A DNA stretch of 64,000 nt from positions 1 through 64,000 of the forward strand of contig JBMNGH010000005.1 of NCBI GenBank assembly GCA_050949725.1. The letters are read 5' to 3'. Position 1 is the first letter of the stretch, and every line of letters starts with the position of its first letter. This document shows positions 33,968 to 43,454 of the stretch, piece by piece. Made by a program: the position numbers and the translations under genes. This stretch comes from JBMNGH01 sp050949725. GTDB taxonomy: Bacteria; Bacillota; Thermosediminibacteria; Thermosediminibacterales; Tepidanaerobacteraceae. The notes under the pieces were generated by a model. That model was not told where the DNA came from. It made no database searches and saw only the letters and a list, made by a program, of their open reading frames with translations.

Positions 33968-35926
33968 TCATTTTAGTTTTGCCGGTGCATACTCAAGACC
34001 ATCTCCTTTATAGTACTTGCTGAACATCTCATAGTATTCGAGTCTTAATGCCTGAATAAATACTATAAGTCCTTCCAGGCCTATTATAATTATATTTCCA
34101 AGAATTAATGTAAATAAATTTCCTACCTTAGAATTCATCATCTGGCCCATAGTAGCAAAAGCCAAGAAAAGGCCAACATGGTTGAGGGCAAAAGCCCCTA
34201 TCCTCAAAAAAGAAATGGTATTTGACAGCATTGAAAGGAGTGTTTCAACTAATCCAAAGCCCTCCTCAACAAAATAATCTGCGGGGGATGTGTTATAAAG
34301 CCGCTCTGCTCCGGACAATTTGTTGGAAATCGGCTGTTTAAGTACCATTAGCCCCAGCAGCCCTACCATGGCGTAAATGATATATTGTGAAATGCCACCT
34401 TCTGATAACGCTATACCATATATTGTATATAAAAGCAGCAAATAGAATGCGAGGCCTACAACACCGTGTTTGCCGAATAAACCCTCTTCGATATCTCCTT
34501 GTATTCTTGAATTCAAGACATTATATATAAAAGCTGAGATTGATAAAAACACGCCTATGATCAACGCAATAACAAGCATTAGATTGATGTTTGCCATGGG
34601 CTTTATAATAAGTGCCGGGAATAATTCTTCTGATCCGAAAACACTCCCGTAAAAAAAACCGAATATTACTGAGCTAAACCCTATCCTGGCCAGCACGCCT
34701 CCCAAACCGGTTCTTTTCATCACACGCTCGAGAAACAGCCCTCCGGTCAAGAGCACGGCTCCTTGGCCAATATCCCCAAACATCAAACCAAACAATATCA
34801 TATAAGTAATGCCGAAAAATACTGTGGGATCTTTTTCATCATAGGAAGGAATCCCATACATTTTGACTAAGGATTCAAAAGGCCTAAATAAGCTGATGTT
34901 ATTTAATTTTGTAGGGGGTTTTATGTTTGATATGTGTTCGTTTAAGCCCTCATCAAGAATTAATACATTATCCTTGAAATTTGACTTAATCTGGTTCTTC
35001 AATGACTCAAGTTCACTATATGGCACAAAACCAAGAATGAAAAAAAGCTTATTGCTTGCAACCATATTTATTTTAAGAGCTTCAATCTTTTTTTCCATGG
35101 CTATCCTGGAATATGCTTTTTCAACATCTTCGCCGTACTTTGATATAAAACCATCGATAGATTTTTTGAGAAGAGCAATATTATCCTCAGCCTTGGAAAT
35201 CCTTTCGTTGAGTTCATCTATTATGTTTACCGGTAACCCGGTATACCCATCCGGAATTTCTAATGTAGTATAATTAAGAGGCCGAAGTATTTTTTCAACT
35301 GTCTCTTTGAGATTATCTGGAGCTATTGATAATAAAATAACGTTATTTCCTTCAATACCTACTTTTAGTATTATTGCAGGTATGTTTTCGTAATTCTTTT
35401 TTAACTTTATATAGTTGTCTTTTGAAATCCTTATCAATTTAACTGTAAAATAATCCATGCCAAACAGTTTCTGTATGTCAAATTTGTATTGAGCAAGATA
35501 TTCCATGTTCGCAATATACATCTTATTTAGCTCTACTTCTTTTTGAATCTCATTTATTCTGTCTGATGTAGAAATTACCTCTTTATGGATATCGTATATA
35601 TGTGCCATAAAATCATCATAGTCATAATCCTGCCCGAGGTGACCTTCGTTAATATGTGGCTTTAGGTTAAACAGGTGAACCAGCGACGAAATGGTTGATT
35701 CATCACTGGCCAGGTTTCTATTTAATGGAAAAGGGCCCATGTATGGCAATTCTTCAAGAAATTGTATATTTTCTTCGTTGGTAGGCAGCATAAAATTACT
35801 TGAATCTAAAAGTGTTATTGCATTTATGACATGAAAGTTCCCGTTGAAAACGATTAACCTCAAAACTTTGTTTATAAGTTCTCTCTTGCCTATGATCCCG
35901 ATAACCCTCATTTTTTCAACAGCCAT
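33968..35926 (-). CDS. ntpI: V-type ATPase subunit I (a-type stator), first operon
   Basis: About 652 residues. The N-terminal cytoplasmic half (about 1-330) has long coiled-coil arms. The C-terminal half has about seven membrane helices beginning near PTVFFGITYMILFGLMFGDIGQG, a family hallmark. The essential arginine is in NTISFLRIGAFALNHVGL. It carries the ion half-channels facing the K ring. The start at 35926 has a GGGGGT site; the frame opens 8 codons earlier. Confidence 0.93.
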   Translation of the reverse strand: MAVEKMRVIGIIGKRELINKVLRLIVFNGNFHVINAITLLDSSNFMLPTNEENIQFLEELPYMGPFPLNRNLASDESTISSLVHLFNLKPHINEGHLGQDYDYDDFMAHIYDIHKEVISTSDRINEIQKEVELNKMYIANMEYLAQYKFDIQKLFGMDYFTVKLIRISKDNYIKLKKNYENIPAIILKVGIEGNNVILLSIAPDNLKETVEKILRPLNYTTLEIPDGYTGLPVNIIDELNERISKAEDNIALLKKSIDGFISKYGEDVEKAYSRIAMEKKIEALKINMVASNKLFFILGFVPYSELESLKNQIKSNFKDNVLILDEGLNEHISNIKPPTKLNNISLFRPFESLVKMYGIPSYDEKDPTVFFGITYMILFGLMFGDIGQGAVLLTGGLFLERVMKRTGLGGVLARIGFSSVIFGFFYGSVFGSEELFPALIIKPMANINLMLVIALIIGVFLSISAFIYNVLNSRIQGDIEEGLFGKHGVVGLAFYLLLLYTIYGIALSEGGISQYIIYAMVGLLGLMVLKQPISNKLSGAERLYNTSPADYFVEEGFGLVETLLSMLSNTISFLRIGAFALNHVGLFLAFATMGQMMNSKVGNLFTLILGNIIIIGLEGLIVFIQALRLEYYEMFSKYYKGDGLEYAPAKLK

Positions 35927-35946
35927 TTTTATTACCCCCAAATCGG

Positions 35947-36990
35947 TCAAACAGCTCTTACAAGGAATTTTTTTGTATCATCAGGGCTCATTCTATACCT
36001 CGTGCACTCAATGATAGAGATGATATCTCGAATTTGAAACTCCAAAAAGGAAATATATGCGACTATCTGAATTATGCTCAACGGCGCCTTCTTGACGAGT
36101 GATTTAAGTCTATAATAAATATATCTTTGCATTCGTCTCTCCATGTAAATATCTCTTGTTTCCTCAGATTTGAATAAAAAACCGTATCCGACACCCCTGG
36201 CAATTTCGTACAGTTCATCCAAATTTCGAGAGTAGCAGATTGCCTTAAGTTTAGCAAAATTTAGCTTATTTCCAAAATCTATGGTGTAATTTAGCAACTC
36301 TGCAGGCATTAAATTATAAAATTTTTTTCCCCTATATATCCATTGGATATTTAATATATCTGCCAGCACACCTTCCCATTGTTTTAACAGCTCTCTGTCG
36401 CGTACCGGAAGATTATTCCATGCGTTTTGGATTATACTAAAGTAGCTCGAGTCAAGGGCCATTTCAAATCTGAATAAGTTCTCTCTTTCTACATCTGGAA
36501 TCGGTTCAACATATTCATAATATTTAGTTCCTTTCAAGGCATATATTAAATCTCTGAGGTTACCCGATTCAAATAATCTTTCTGGAGCACATCTGCTGTA
36601 TTTACCTAAAAAAGCTAGGGATTTATCGATGTCTTTGGGATGTTTCCCATTTAGTATTATCCTTGCAAGTACCTTCAAGTCTTCGATCTCGTATCTCAAA
36701 TAAAGGCACTTCACAAATTCTTTATAATCACCTCTAAAATAATATATAAGCCTATCCAAGTTTTTTATCATGTTTCTTTTCAAAGCATCTTCAATATCTC
36801 TCCTGTTTACCATTTCAAAATAGTTAATATCGAGGTATCCTGAAAACGATGTATTTTCTTTTAAGTATTGTGCGATTTCTGACACGGTGGATTTTTGAAG
36901 CATGTTATTATAATCTTCGGCTTTCAAAAAATCCCCCATCATATAGCGTATCTTCGTATTTACAGCGGCAAAAACAGTGATTCTGCTCAC
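35947..36990 (-). CDS. ntpC: V-type ATPase subunit C (d-type), first operon
   Basis: 347 residues, the helical funnel joining the central stalk to the K ring. Three similar helical repeats are typical; visible markers are the N-terminal TVFAAVNTKIRYMMGDFLKAEDYNNML and FLEFQIRDIISIIECTRYRMSPDD near the end. The GTG start overlaps the H/G gene by 4 bases (GTGA). Confidence 0.9.
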   Translation of the reverse strand: MSRITVFAAVNTKIRYMMGDFLKAEDYNNMLQKSTVSEIAQYLKENTSFSGYLDINYFEMVNRRDIEDALKRNMIKNLDRLIYYFRGDYKEFVKCLYLRYEIEDLKVLARIILNGKHPKDIDKSLAFLGKYSRCAPERLFESGNLRDLIYALKGTKYYEYVEPIPDVERENLFRFEMALDSSYFSIIQNAWNNLPVRDRELLKQWEGVLADILNIQWIYRGKKFYNLMPAELLNYTIDFGNKLNFAKLKAICYSRNLDELYEIARGVGYGFLFKSEETRDIYMERRMQRYIYYRLKSLVKKAPLSIIQIVAYISFLEFQIRDIISIIECTRYRMSPDDTKKFLVRAV

Positions 36991-37319
36991 TTTCTATTAT
37001 TCCTTTCTTTGGCAAATATAAGATTGATTATTTCTTCACATAGTTCATCTTGAGAAATTTTAAAATTGTTCTCCATCTTGTCGAGTGTTTTCGCTGTATT
37101 TGATCTTATTTGATTTATTTCTTCCATACCTTTATATAATATTTCTTCTTGTAATTTCTCAGATTCTGTCTCAATCCTATTCATATAGTCACGCGAAAAC
37201 TCTTGCAACTGCTTTTTTAGATCTTCCTCTAGTTTAACAAGTTCTCTATCCCTTACAGAAGTCATCTGTTTTGCCTTCATATCGAGCTCCATAAGTTTGC
37301 CAATCGATTTTTCACTCAT
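36987..37319 (-). CDS. V-type ATPase H/G-type peripheral stalk subunit, first operon
   Basis: About 110 residues and almost entirely charged coiled coil (LMELDMKAKQMTSVRDRELVKLEEDLKKQLQEF). It fits the small stalk partner of subunit E called G or H in archaeal and bacterial V-ATPases. It is first in the operon, with a GGTG site before ATG 37319. The identification rests on length, composition and position; the sequence itself is too low in complexity for certainty. Confidence 0.75.
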   Translation of the reverse strand: MSEKSIGKLMELDMKAKQMTSVRDRELVKLEEDLKKQLQEFSRDYMNRIETESEKLQEEILYKGMEEINQIRSNTAKTLDKMENNFKISQDELCEEIINLIFAKERNNRK

Positions 37320-37344
37320 AGCAATCACCTTTTATAATCTCGTA

Positions 37345-37371
37345 ATGATAAGTATATTCCTATTATGTCAA
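37345..37371 (-). promoter_or_regulatory. Candidate promoter of the first V-ATPase operon
   Basis: TTGACA (37371-37366) is perfect; a TATCAT hexamer follows after a 15-base spacer, slightly short. No other pair is visible before the operon. Confidence 0.4.
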
Positions 37372-37699
37372 AATTTCAATTATAAAATAAGCTTTAAAAC
37401 TGCAACTCCATGCCGTTTATAGGCAAAGAGCATTAACATTGCTTCTTAGCTTCAAAAATGTGTTCTTTGCTGTCGCTATCTTTCGTATACAGTATACCCG
37501 TGCCGATTCAATCATACAGGTGGGGCGTAAAATAGGGAGAAAAAATGGAAGACAAGCAGGATTCATGATGAGATGACATCGGAGCAATACTATTACAAAC
37601 TGGGGACATAAACAGGCTATACCATAAAAGAACATACACGTAATAAACATTCTATGATCTGATTTGAGAGGCTTGTATCGGCATAGCCTGTGTCGCAAA
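37372..37699. other. Intergenic region between the V-ATPase operon and the RidA gene
   Basis: About 330 bases without a supportable gene. A minus-strand frame covers most of it but has no ribosome binding site and reads out of the RidA stop. A GTATACAGTATAC element at 37491-37504 is a short palindrome of the kind bound by GntR-type regulators; no partner is known here. Confidence 0.4.
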
Positions 37700-38167
37700 T
37701 CACTCGACTTCTGCGATAAAGTAAAGTTCAACAGATGCTCCTCCTGGAAGTTCGTTTGTACCTAGAGCTAAACGGCTGTGAGCTCCCCTATCACCAAAGA
37801 CATCAAGGAGAAGCTGTGAGGCTCCGTTCATCACTTTCGGCTGATCCATAAAACCATCGGCACTTTTGACGTATCCTATAAGCTGTACGATTTTTTTAAC
37901 CTTGTTCAAATCTTTTAAGTATGCTTTGAGAAGGGATAGGCAGTTTATTGTCGCAATTCTGGCTGCTTCCTGACCCTGTTCTACAGTCATATCAGCGCCT
38001 AGTTTACCTGTAAAAACCGGTTCCCCATTAACAGTACACGCCTGACCAGATATGTAAACCAAGTTTCCGGTCTGAACAATAGGGGAATACAAACCTGCAG
38101 GCGAAGGTGGTTTAGGAAGAACTAAACCGTATTTTTCTTTTAAAACCTTTTCGACGTCCAAGAACAT
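37700..38167 (-). CDS. RidA/YjgF-family protein
   Basis: 155 residues, longer than classical RidA (about 125) but typical of the YjgF-like branch that begins VEKVLKEKYGLVLP. The conserved core LVYISGQ, RIATINCLSLLKAYL and an RLALGTNELPGGASVELYFIAEVE ending are visible. RidA proteins hydrolyse reactive enamine/imine intermediates; the larger branch is less well understood. AAGGAGG lies only 2 bases before the ATG, so a TTG two codons later (38161) may be the true start. The neighbouring amino-acid genes fit imine detoxification. Confidence 0.85.
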   Translation of the reverse strand: MFLDVEKVLKEKYGLVLPKPPSPAGLYSPIVQTGNLVYISGQACTVNGEPVFTGKLGADMTVEQGQEAARIATINCLSLLKAYLKDLNKVKKIVQLIGYVKSADGFMDQPKVMNGASQLLLDVFGDRGAHSRLALGTNELPGGASVELYFIAEVE

Positions 38168-38203
38168 GCCCTCCTTATTTGGTTTATTTAGTCGTAACCG
38201 GCA

Positions 38204-39202
38204 CTATTTGCGGCAAAAAATTACATCGAGTAACTGATCGACCGTGATGAGACCAAAGTATTCTCTCATGCTAAGATCAGATAGTTTATTGATCACGTCT
38301 TGTTCGGTGAATCTGGACCCTTTCAACTTGACTTCAACTTCAGCAATGTCTTTAATGCTCATAAAATCTCCATAAAACTTAATTTCTGTAATAATACCGT
38401 CTTTTACATTTAATTTTGAATCAATATGGCCACCGGCAAACCTTCGGGAACAACTCAAGTTAAATTCAGGAGAGTGCCCAAAATTCCATTCCCATCTGGA
38501 ATACTTTTCATCTCTCAATCTTCGAATATTTACTATATCCTTTTGGCTTAACTTGTACTCATCCAGATCACTGCCTTCGACTTCGAAGATAAACCTTGCT
38601 ATCAGCTCCTTAAAATGGTCAATAGTGATATCCTCTTTAAGGCACTGTTTAATATTGGTAACCCTGCTGCTAACAGATTTTATTCCTTTTGAAATTATTT
38701 TTTGCTTCTTTACTTTAAGTGCCTTCGATAAAACCCCTAAGTCTGAATCGAAAAGTATTGTGCCGTGATGTAGAAGCCTTCCTTTTGATAAATATTGTGC
38801 ATTGCCTGAAATTTTCTTCCCATTTACCGTGATATCGTTTCTACCTGTAAATTCGGCTTTTACTCCAAGCTTTTCCAATGCTTTTATAATAGCTTGTGCA
38901 AATCTCTCTATGCTGTTAAAATCTTCTTTTGTATAATCTACAACATAAGTAAAGTTTATATTTCCCAAGTCATGGTAAACGGCTCCACCTCCGGAAAGCC
39001 TTCTGACCACGGCAATATTATTGTTTTTAGTAAAATCCAGGTTTACTTCTTCTATGGTGTTCTGATTTCTGCCTATAACGACTGTTGGGCTGTTTTGCCA
39101 AAGGAGAAAATACTCGTGCTTCGGGTCAAGGAATTTCACGATATATTCTTCAAATGCCATGTTATAATAAGGGTCATTTGAATCGTTTTTTATATATTTC
39201 AT
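38204..39202 (-). CDS. lplA: Lipoate-protein ligase A
   Basis: About 332 residues. It attaches lipoate to H-protein or 2-oxoacid dehydrogenase E2 subunits. The motifs NMAFEEYIVKF, RRLSGGGAVYHDLGNINFTYVV, the GRNDITVNGKKISGNAQ segment and HHGTILFDSDL are family hallmarks. The C-terminal accessory domain (about 245-332) is present. The start at 39202 has a GGGGGT site. A glycine cleavage system elsewhere in the genome would be the expected user, in line with amino-acid fermentation. Confidence 0.95.
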   Translation of the reverse strand: MKYIKNDSNDPYYNMAFEEYIVKFLDPKHEYFLLWQNSPTVVIGRNQNTIEEVNLDFTKNNNIAVVRRLSGGGAVYHDLGNINFTYVVDYTKEDFNSIERFAQAIIKALEKLGVKAEFTGRNDITVNGKKISGNAQYLSKGRLLHHGTILFDSDLGVLSKALKVKKQKIISKGIKSVSSRVTNIKQCLKEDITIDHFKELIARFIFEVEGSDLDEYKLSQKDIVNIRRLRDEKYSRWEWNFGHSPEFNLSCSRRFAGGHIDSKLNVKDGIITEIKFYGDFMSIKDIAEVEVKLKGSRFTEQDVINKLSDLSMREYFGLITVDQLLDVIFCRK

Positions 39203-39318
39203 ATCCCTAACCCCCATTTTATATTTCTTGTAATGATTTTATTACTATTATATAGTTATTTCAACTGATATTTCGATACAACCTTTACACATATAAGCTT
39301 TTAGGTCATCTTACAATA

Positions 39319-40503
39319 TTATGATACGTTTATTATTGAGAGTGTCTCATTCACTGCCGATTCCATATCCATATTAAATCCCTGATGTTTTAGAGCATCT
39401 CCCAGTGCACAAAGTAGCATTAGCACATTGTTTATCTTAGAACCTTCGCCCATGAGGCCTATCCTCCAAGCCTTGCCTTTAAAATCACCAAGACCCCCGC
39501 CGATTTCTATGCCGTATTTTTTAAGGAGATAGCTTCTGACTTGCATATCGTCCACGTTTTCGGGAATTCTAACAGTTGTCAGGGTCGGAAGTCTGTACTG
39601 TTTTTTGACTATCATTTCAAGGCCGCCAGCTTCCAAACCGGCAATCAGGGCTTTGGCGTTTATCTTGTGCCGTAAAATCCTGTTTTCTATACCTTCTTCT
39701 CTTATTATCCTTAAGGCCTCTCTCAACGCATATATCATGTTGATGGGCGCTGTATGATGGTAAAACCTCTCTTTGCCCCAATAATTTTGAATCATTGTCA
39801 GGTCGAGATACCAGCTTTGCACTTTACTCTTACGGGTTTTGAGGACATTTACCGCACTTTCACCAAAGGTAACCGGCGAAAGACCTGGAGGGCAGCTCAA
39901 TGCCTTTTGGGTTCCACTATAGCACGCATCTATACCCCAGTCATCTATTTTTACCTCCACACCACCGAGGGATGTAACTGCATCGACGACCAAAAGAGCA
40001 TCATAATCCTTCGAAATCTTGGCTATACTCTCAAGGGGCTGAAGCACCCCTGTTGAAGTCTCAGCATGGACAATACCGACAAGTTTCGCTCCAGATGCCT
40101 TTTCGAGAGCCTTTTTGACCTGTTGTGGCTCAATTGGCTCGCCCCACGGCGCCTCGACAATTATTACCTCTGCGCCACATCTTGATGCTATATCCCTCAT
40201 CCGCTGTCCAAAGACTCCTTTTACACATATAACAGCCTTGTCACCCGGCTCCAGCAGATTGACCATAACGGTTTCCATTCCGGCACTCCCGGTGCCAGAC
40301 ATCGGTATGGTAAGCTGGTTTTTAGTTTGAAAGACATATCTTAAGAGCTCCATGGTCTCATTCATAATCTGCAAAAAATCCGGATCTAGGTGACCTAACA
40401 GTTGACTCGACATTGCACCCAATACTCTAGGTGGTACTGGGCTGGGCCCAGGTCCGAGAAGCAATCTGTATTCAGGCGTTAGTTGGTTAAATTCACATTC
40501 CAT
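39319..40503 (-). CDS. Class V aminotransferase (alanine-glyoxylate / serine-pyruvate type)
   Basis: A 394-residue PLP enzyme. The PLP lysine lies in YSGTQKALSCPPG; the N-terminal LLLGPGPSPVPPRVLGAM and MSGTGSAGMETVM are typical of the AGXT/SPT group, and the C-terminal arginine motif GKAWRIGLMG binds the carboxylate. Likely reactions are alanine:glyoxylate or serine:pyruvate transamination, or purine-linked ureidoglycine transamination. It follows an IclR regulator gene by 33 bases and probably forms an operon with it. Confidence 0.9.
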   Translation of the reverse strand: MECEFNQLTPEYRLLLGPGPSPVPPRVLGAMSSQLLGHLDPDFLQIMNETMELLRYVFQTKNQLTIPMSGTGSAGMETVMVNLLEPGDKAVICVKGVFGQRMRDIASRCGAEVIIVEAPWGEPIEPQQVKKALEKASGAKLVGIVHAETSTGVLQPLESIAKISKDYDALLVVDAVTSLGGVEVKIDDWGIDACYSGTQKALSCPPGLSPVTFGESAVNVLKTRKSKVQSWYLDLTMIQNYWGKERFYHHTAPINMIYALREALRIIREEGIENRILRHKINAKALIAGLEAGGLEMIVKKQYRLPTLTTVRIPENVDDMQVRSYLLKKYGIEIGGGLGDFKGKAWRIGLMGEGSKINNVLMLLCALGDALKHQGFNMDMESAVNETLSIINVS

Positions 40504-40536
40504 AAATAATTAAACCCCTTTCTCACAAAATATATT

Positions 40537-41319
40537 TTATTTAATTCCACTTTTATAACCCATTTTGATGGAAATTTCGTTCCCTTCATTTTTTACCAAA
40601 AGGATCAATTCATCAGTTATCTCCTGACTAAACCTGAATTTTGGCCATGAAAGACTTATAGACGCTATAACTCTCCCTGAAGCGTTCTTTATTGGTGCAG
40701 CTATGCACAAAACTCCCTGTTCCCTTTCTTCATTGTCAACTGCATAGCCATTAACTCTAACTTTTTCAAGTTCTTGAAAAAGCAATTGTTTATCTGAGAT
40801 AGTATTTTGGGTATATGCCGCAAGTCCGTTTTGGTCGATAACTTCTTCTACTTCGTCATCACTCATGTCTGACAATAAGATTTTGCCTGCACCGCAGCAG
40901 TGAGGCGGCACCTTTGCACCTATTTTTGTAAACATTCTGATTAGCCGATCACTCGTCTTCTGGGCAACATACATCGCCTTGCTTCCTTCCAATACAACAA
41001 GATTTGAGGTTTCGCCAGTTTCCGATGTGAGCTTCTCCAAATGAGGAAGTGAGCATTCAATAAGTTCGCTCTCATTTTGGGCAAGAATCCCGAGCTTGTA
41101 AAGCTTAAACCCTAATTTATACTTTCTGTCTTGTTTTTCGAGTATTCCACTTTGTACAAGGGTCTGTACTATCCGGTAAACAGCACTCTTTTGTAAACTC
41201 AGTTCTCTCGCTATTTCACTTATACCGAGTATCGGTCTATCATGGCTGAAGAGTTCCAGTATATTAACAGCCCTTGCAATCGAATTTATGGTATACTTGG
41301 GAAATATACTTTTGCTCAT
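40537..41319 (-). CDS. IclR-family transcriptional regulator
   Basis: 260 residues. The winged helix (about 8-70: NSIARAVNILELFSHDRPILGISEIARELSLQKSAVYRIVQTLVQSGIL) is followed by the IclR effector domain (about 85-250) with PPHCCGAGKILLSDM and EREQGVLCIAAPIKN. A TAGGAGG site precedes the ATG. It most likely controls the downstream aminotransferase gene in response to a small organic acid such as glyoxylate; that is inferred from family habits. Confidence 0.92.
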   Translation of the reverse strand: MSKSIFPKYTINSIARAVNILELFSHDRPILGISEIARELSLQKSAVYRIVQTLVQSGILEKQDRKYKLGFKLYKLGILAQNESELIECSLPHLEKLTSETGETSNLVVLEGSKAMYVAQKTSDRLIRMFTKIGAKVPPHCCGAGKILLSDMSDDEVEEVIDQNGLAAYTQNTISDKQLLFQELEKVRVNGYAVDNEEREQGVLCIAAPIKNASGRVIASISLSWPKFRFSQEITDELILLVKNEGNEISIKMGYKSGIK

Positions 41320-41410
41320 TTCGCCTCCTATTTTATTATTAATAGTGGAACAATGTATTATTATTGATAATTATAATATTCACCGTTTATACGAAATATC
41401 CTGCTGAATA

Positions 41411-41453
41411 AAAAAATTCTTTTGGGAACTATATTTTATATAATTCCCAAAAG
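41411..41453 (-). terminator. Terminator after the M24 peptidase gene
   Basis: CTTTTGGGAA (41419-41428) pairs perfectly with TTCCCAAAAG (41444-41453). A T-run follows on the minus strand (complement of 41411-41416). It ends the sigma-54-regulator/racemase/peptidase group. Confidence 0.8.
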
Positions 41454-41495
41454 AAAAGCCTATTAATAAAGCTGCCATTAGGCAGCCAATGGTCG

Positions 41496-42581
41496 TCATA
41501 TTAGCTCACGTGGTGCAGATGTCAAAACCTCATGACCTTTATCGGTAATAAGGACCATATCTTCAACCCTTGCTGCCCCCAAACCTTCAACATAAATGCC
41601 CGGTTCTACCGTCACTATCATTCCGGGTTGCAGCACAGTATCAACACCATGATCCAGAATTGGCATTTCATGAATATCTAGACCTAAGCCATGGCCTGTA
41701 AGGTGAGGAAAATAATCACCAAAACCTTTTTCTTTAATGTAATCTCTTGCAATTTTATCAACGTCTTCTGCTTTCACGCCCGGTCTTATGGATTTAATTG
41801 CAATTTGCTGAGCTTCATATGCTGCTTTAAACATGTTTTTCTGTTCGTCAGTTAACCCACCAAGGGAAAATGTCCTTGTTATATCTGAACAATAGCCTTT
41901 AAAAATACATCCCATGTCAAAAAGTGCCAATTCACCTTTTTTCAATTCTTTTTCAGAAGAAAAGCGCTGTGGCAGCCATGAATTTTCCCCTGACATGACA
42001 AAAGGCTCAAATGAAAGCCCTTCAGCTCCGGCCTTCATCATCACATCCTGAGCGATTGCCGATATTTCATACTCTTTGATGCCCTGTCTTATGCTTTCAA
42101 CGGCTTTTATCATAGCTTTATCAGCAATTTTTGCCGCAGTTCTTATTAAATCAATCTCCTCTGGTTCCTTAATAGCCCTTAAGACCCACATATCCTGGTC
42201 TAAATTGGCTAATTCCGCATTTGTGACCTCTTTTATCAGGTTTTCCCTTTCGACTGTTACGGTCGAAAACTCCACCCCTATGCGGCTCATTTTTCTCTTG
42301 TCGAGTATGTTTTTCAATGGTTCAAGATAATTTGGGTTGTCTTCGGGGAATGACCTTATATCTTTGATCCAGCACGTTTTTTTGACTCGTTTTTGATCCA
42401 GCACCGCTACTAAAAATACGACATCACCTGTGTTAGAAATAAAAAGAATAGAGAAAGAAGCCGGGTTAAACCTTACACCTGTGAAATACCTAACATTTGC
42501 CCTGTTGCCTAAAATCGCTGCATCAAGACCCTTTTTGTTGAGCAGTTTGACCATTTTTTCTACACGACGACTGAAATCCAT
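41496..42581 (-). CDS. M24-family Xaa-Pro peptidase
   Basis: A 361-residue pita-bread metallopeptidase. The creatinase-like N-domain (about 1-125) is followed by the catalytic domain with metal ligands in LFDMGCIFKGYCSDITRTF (two aspartates), HLTGHGLGLDIHEMP (histidine), VTVEPGIYVEG and ARVEDMVLITDKG (glutamates). It releases N-terminal residues before proline or cleaves X-Pro dipeptides. It lies downstream of proline racemase in the same direction, so it likely supplies proline from peptides. GAGGTGAT precedes the ATG. Confidence 0.92.
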   Translation of the reverse strand: MDFSRRVEKMVKLLNKKGLDAAILGNRANVRYFTGVRFNPASFSILFISNTGDVVFLVAVLDQKRVKKTCWIKDIRSFPEDNPNYLEPLKNILDKRKMSRIGVEFSTVTVERENLIKEVTNAELANLDQDMWVLRAIKEPEEIDLIRTAAKIADKAMIKAVESIRQGIKEYEISAIAQDVMMKAGAEGLSFEPFVMSGENSWLPQRFSSEKELKKGELALFDMGCIFKGYCSDITRTFSLGGLTDEQKNMFKAAYEAQQIAIKSIRPGVKAEDVDKIARDYIKEKGFGDYFPHLTGHGLGLDIHEMPILDHGVDTVLQPGMIVTVEPGIYVEGLGAARVEDMVLITDKGHEVLTSAPRELI

Positions 42582-42610
42582 TTTATCACCTCAATTATAA
42601 ATTATATTTC

Positions 42611-43384
42611 CTAATCGTTCCACAATCCCTTTATTCCGTATTGTTCGAGCAGAGCCCATTCTCTTATTTCTTTAACTGGAGGTGATTCAAAGCCATATCT
42701 CTTGCTGTGGAGCCACCCAAATTTTTGTTTTAGCTCTACCATAAATTCTATGTACTTATACGGACCGACAATCGCATCTATCACAGGGACGTTCAGATAT
42801 TCCTGCAGTTCTTTGTAGAAACCAAATTGTATTGTGCATCCTAAAACAATTACTTCAGCCTTGTCTTTTTCTACGGCTTCCTTAGCCCTATCCTTTAGTC
42901 TTCTAATTGTCTCTTGTTCATCGGCATGAAGATCGTAAACACCTAGACCTAAAGACTTAAAAGATGCTAACTTATCCTTTAAGCCGTACACCGTCACATT
43001 ATCCATCATCTGTGGGATACACAAATCTTCAGTTACGATTACTGAGAATCTGTGTCCTAGAGTAGCTGCAATATGTACACACGCCTCTTCAGGGGCTGTT
43101 ACTACCATTTTACTGAGCATCTCCCTTGCATCCATCAAACCTGGATCGTAAAAACACCCGATAACCGCTCCATCATATCCATCTTTTTCAGCCTGTTTTA
43201 AAAGATGAAGGGTGTCTGGAATTATAAGGGCTTCATAGTATCTGTATTCAAGATGTTTTGGCCCACGTTTGAGTGAAACCACATCGACCTGCATACCGGG
43301 CCGCTTGATGCTCTCAAGCGCCTTTTTAATATCAGCGTCAAAAACATCCGTTCCAACAGGGTTTATCCACAAGATTTTGGACAT
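42611..43384 (-). CDS. Aspartate/glutamate/hydantoin racemase family protein
   Basis: About 257 residues. The two active-site cysteines of the family appear in AVIGCFYDPGLMDAREML and VIVLGCTIQFG, placed as in Asp/Glu and hydantoin racemases. The N-terminus (KILWINPVGTDVFD) matches the hydantoin-racemase branch. The start at 43384 has an AAGGAGG site; the open frame extends 13 codons upstream. It sits between proline racemase and an Xaa-Pro peptidase, so it may racemise another amino acid for the same catabolic route. Confidence 0.85.
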   Translation of the reverse strand: MSKILWINPVGTDVFDADIKKALESIKRPGMQVDVVSLKRGPKHLEYRYYEALIIPDTLHLLKQAEKDGYDGAVIGCFYDPGLMDAREMLSKMVVTAPEEACVHIAATLGHRFSVIVTEDLCIPQMMDNVTVYGLKDKLASFKSLGLGVYDLHADEQETIRRLKDRAKEAVEKDKAEVIVLGCTIQFGFYKELQEYLNVPVIDAIVGPYKYIEFMVELKQKFGWLHSKRYGFESPPVKEIREWALLEQYGIKGLWND

Positions 43385-43454
43385 GCAAAAAGCCTCCTTT
43401 TCTAAAATCATATCAGAACACATCCAATTTTTAATTTTTGTAAACGATCATTTC

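Noticed and set aside
37417..37731. A 104-codon minus-strand frame rich in Cys, Leu and Phe
   Set aside because: No ribosome binding site; it overlaps the end of the RidA gene in another frame, and its composition is that of chance translation.
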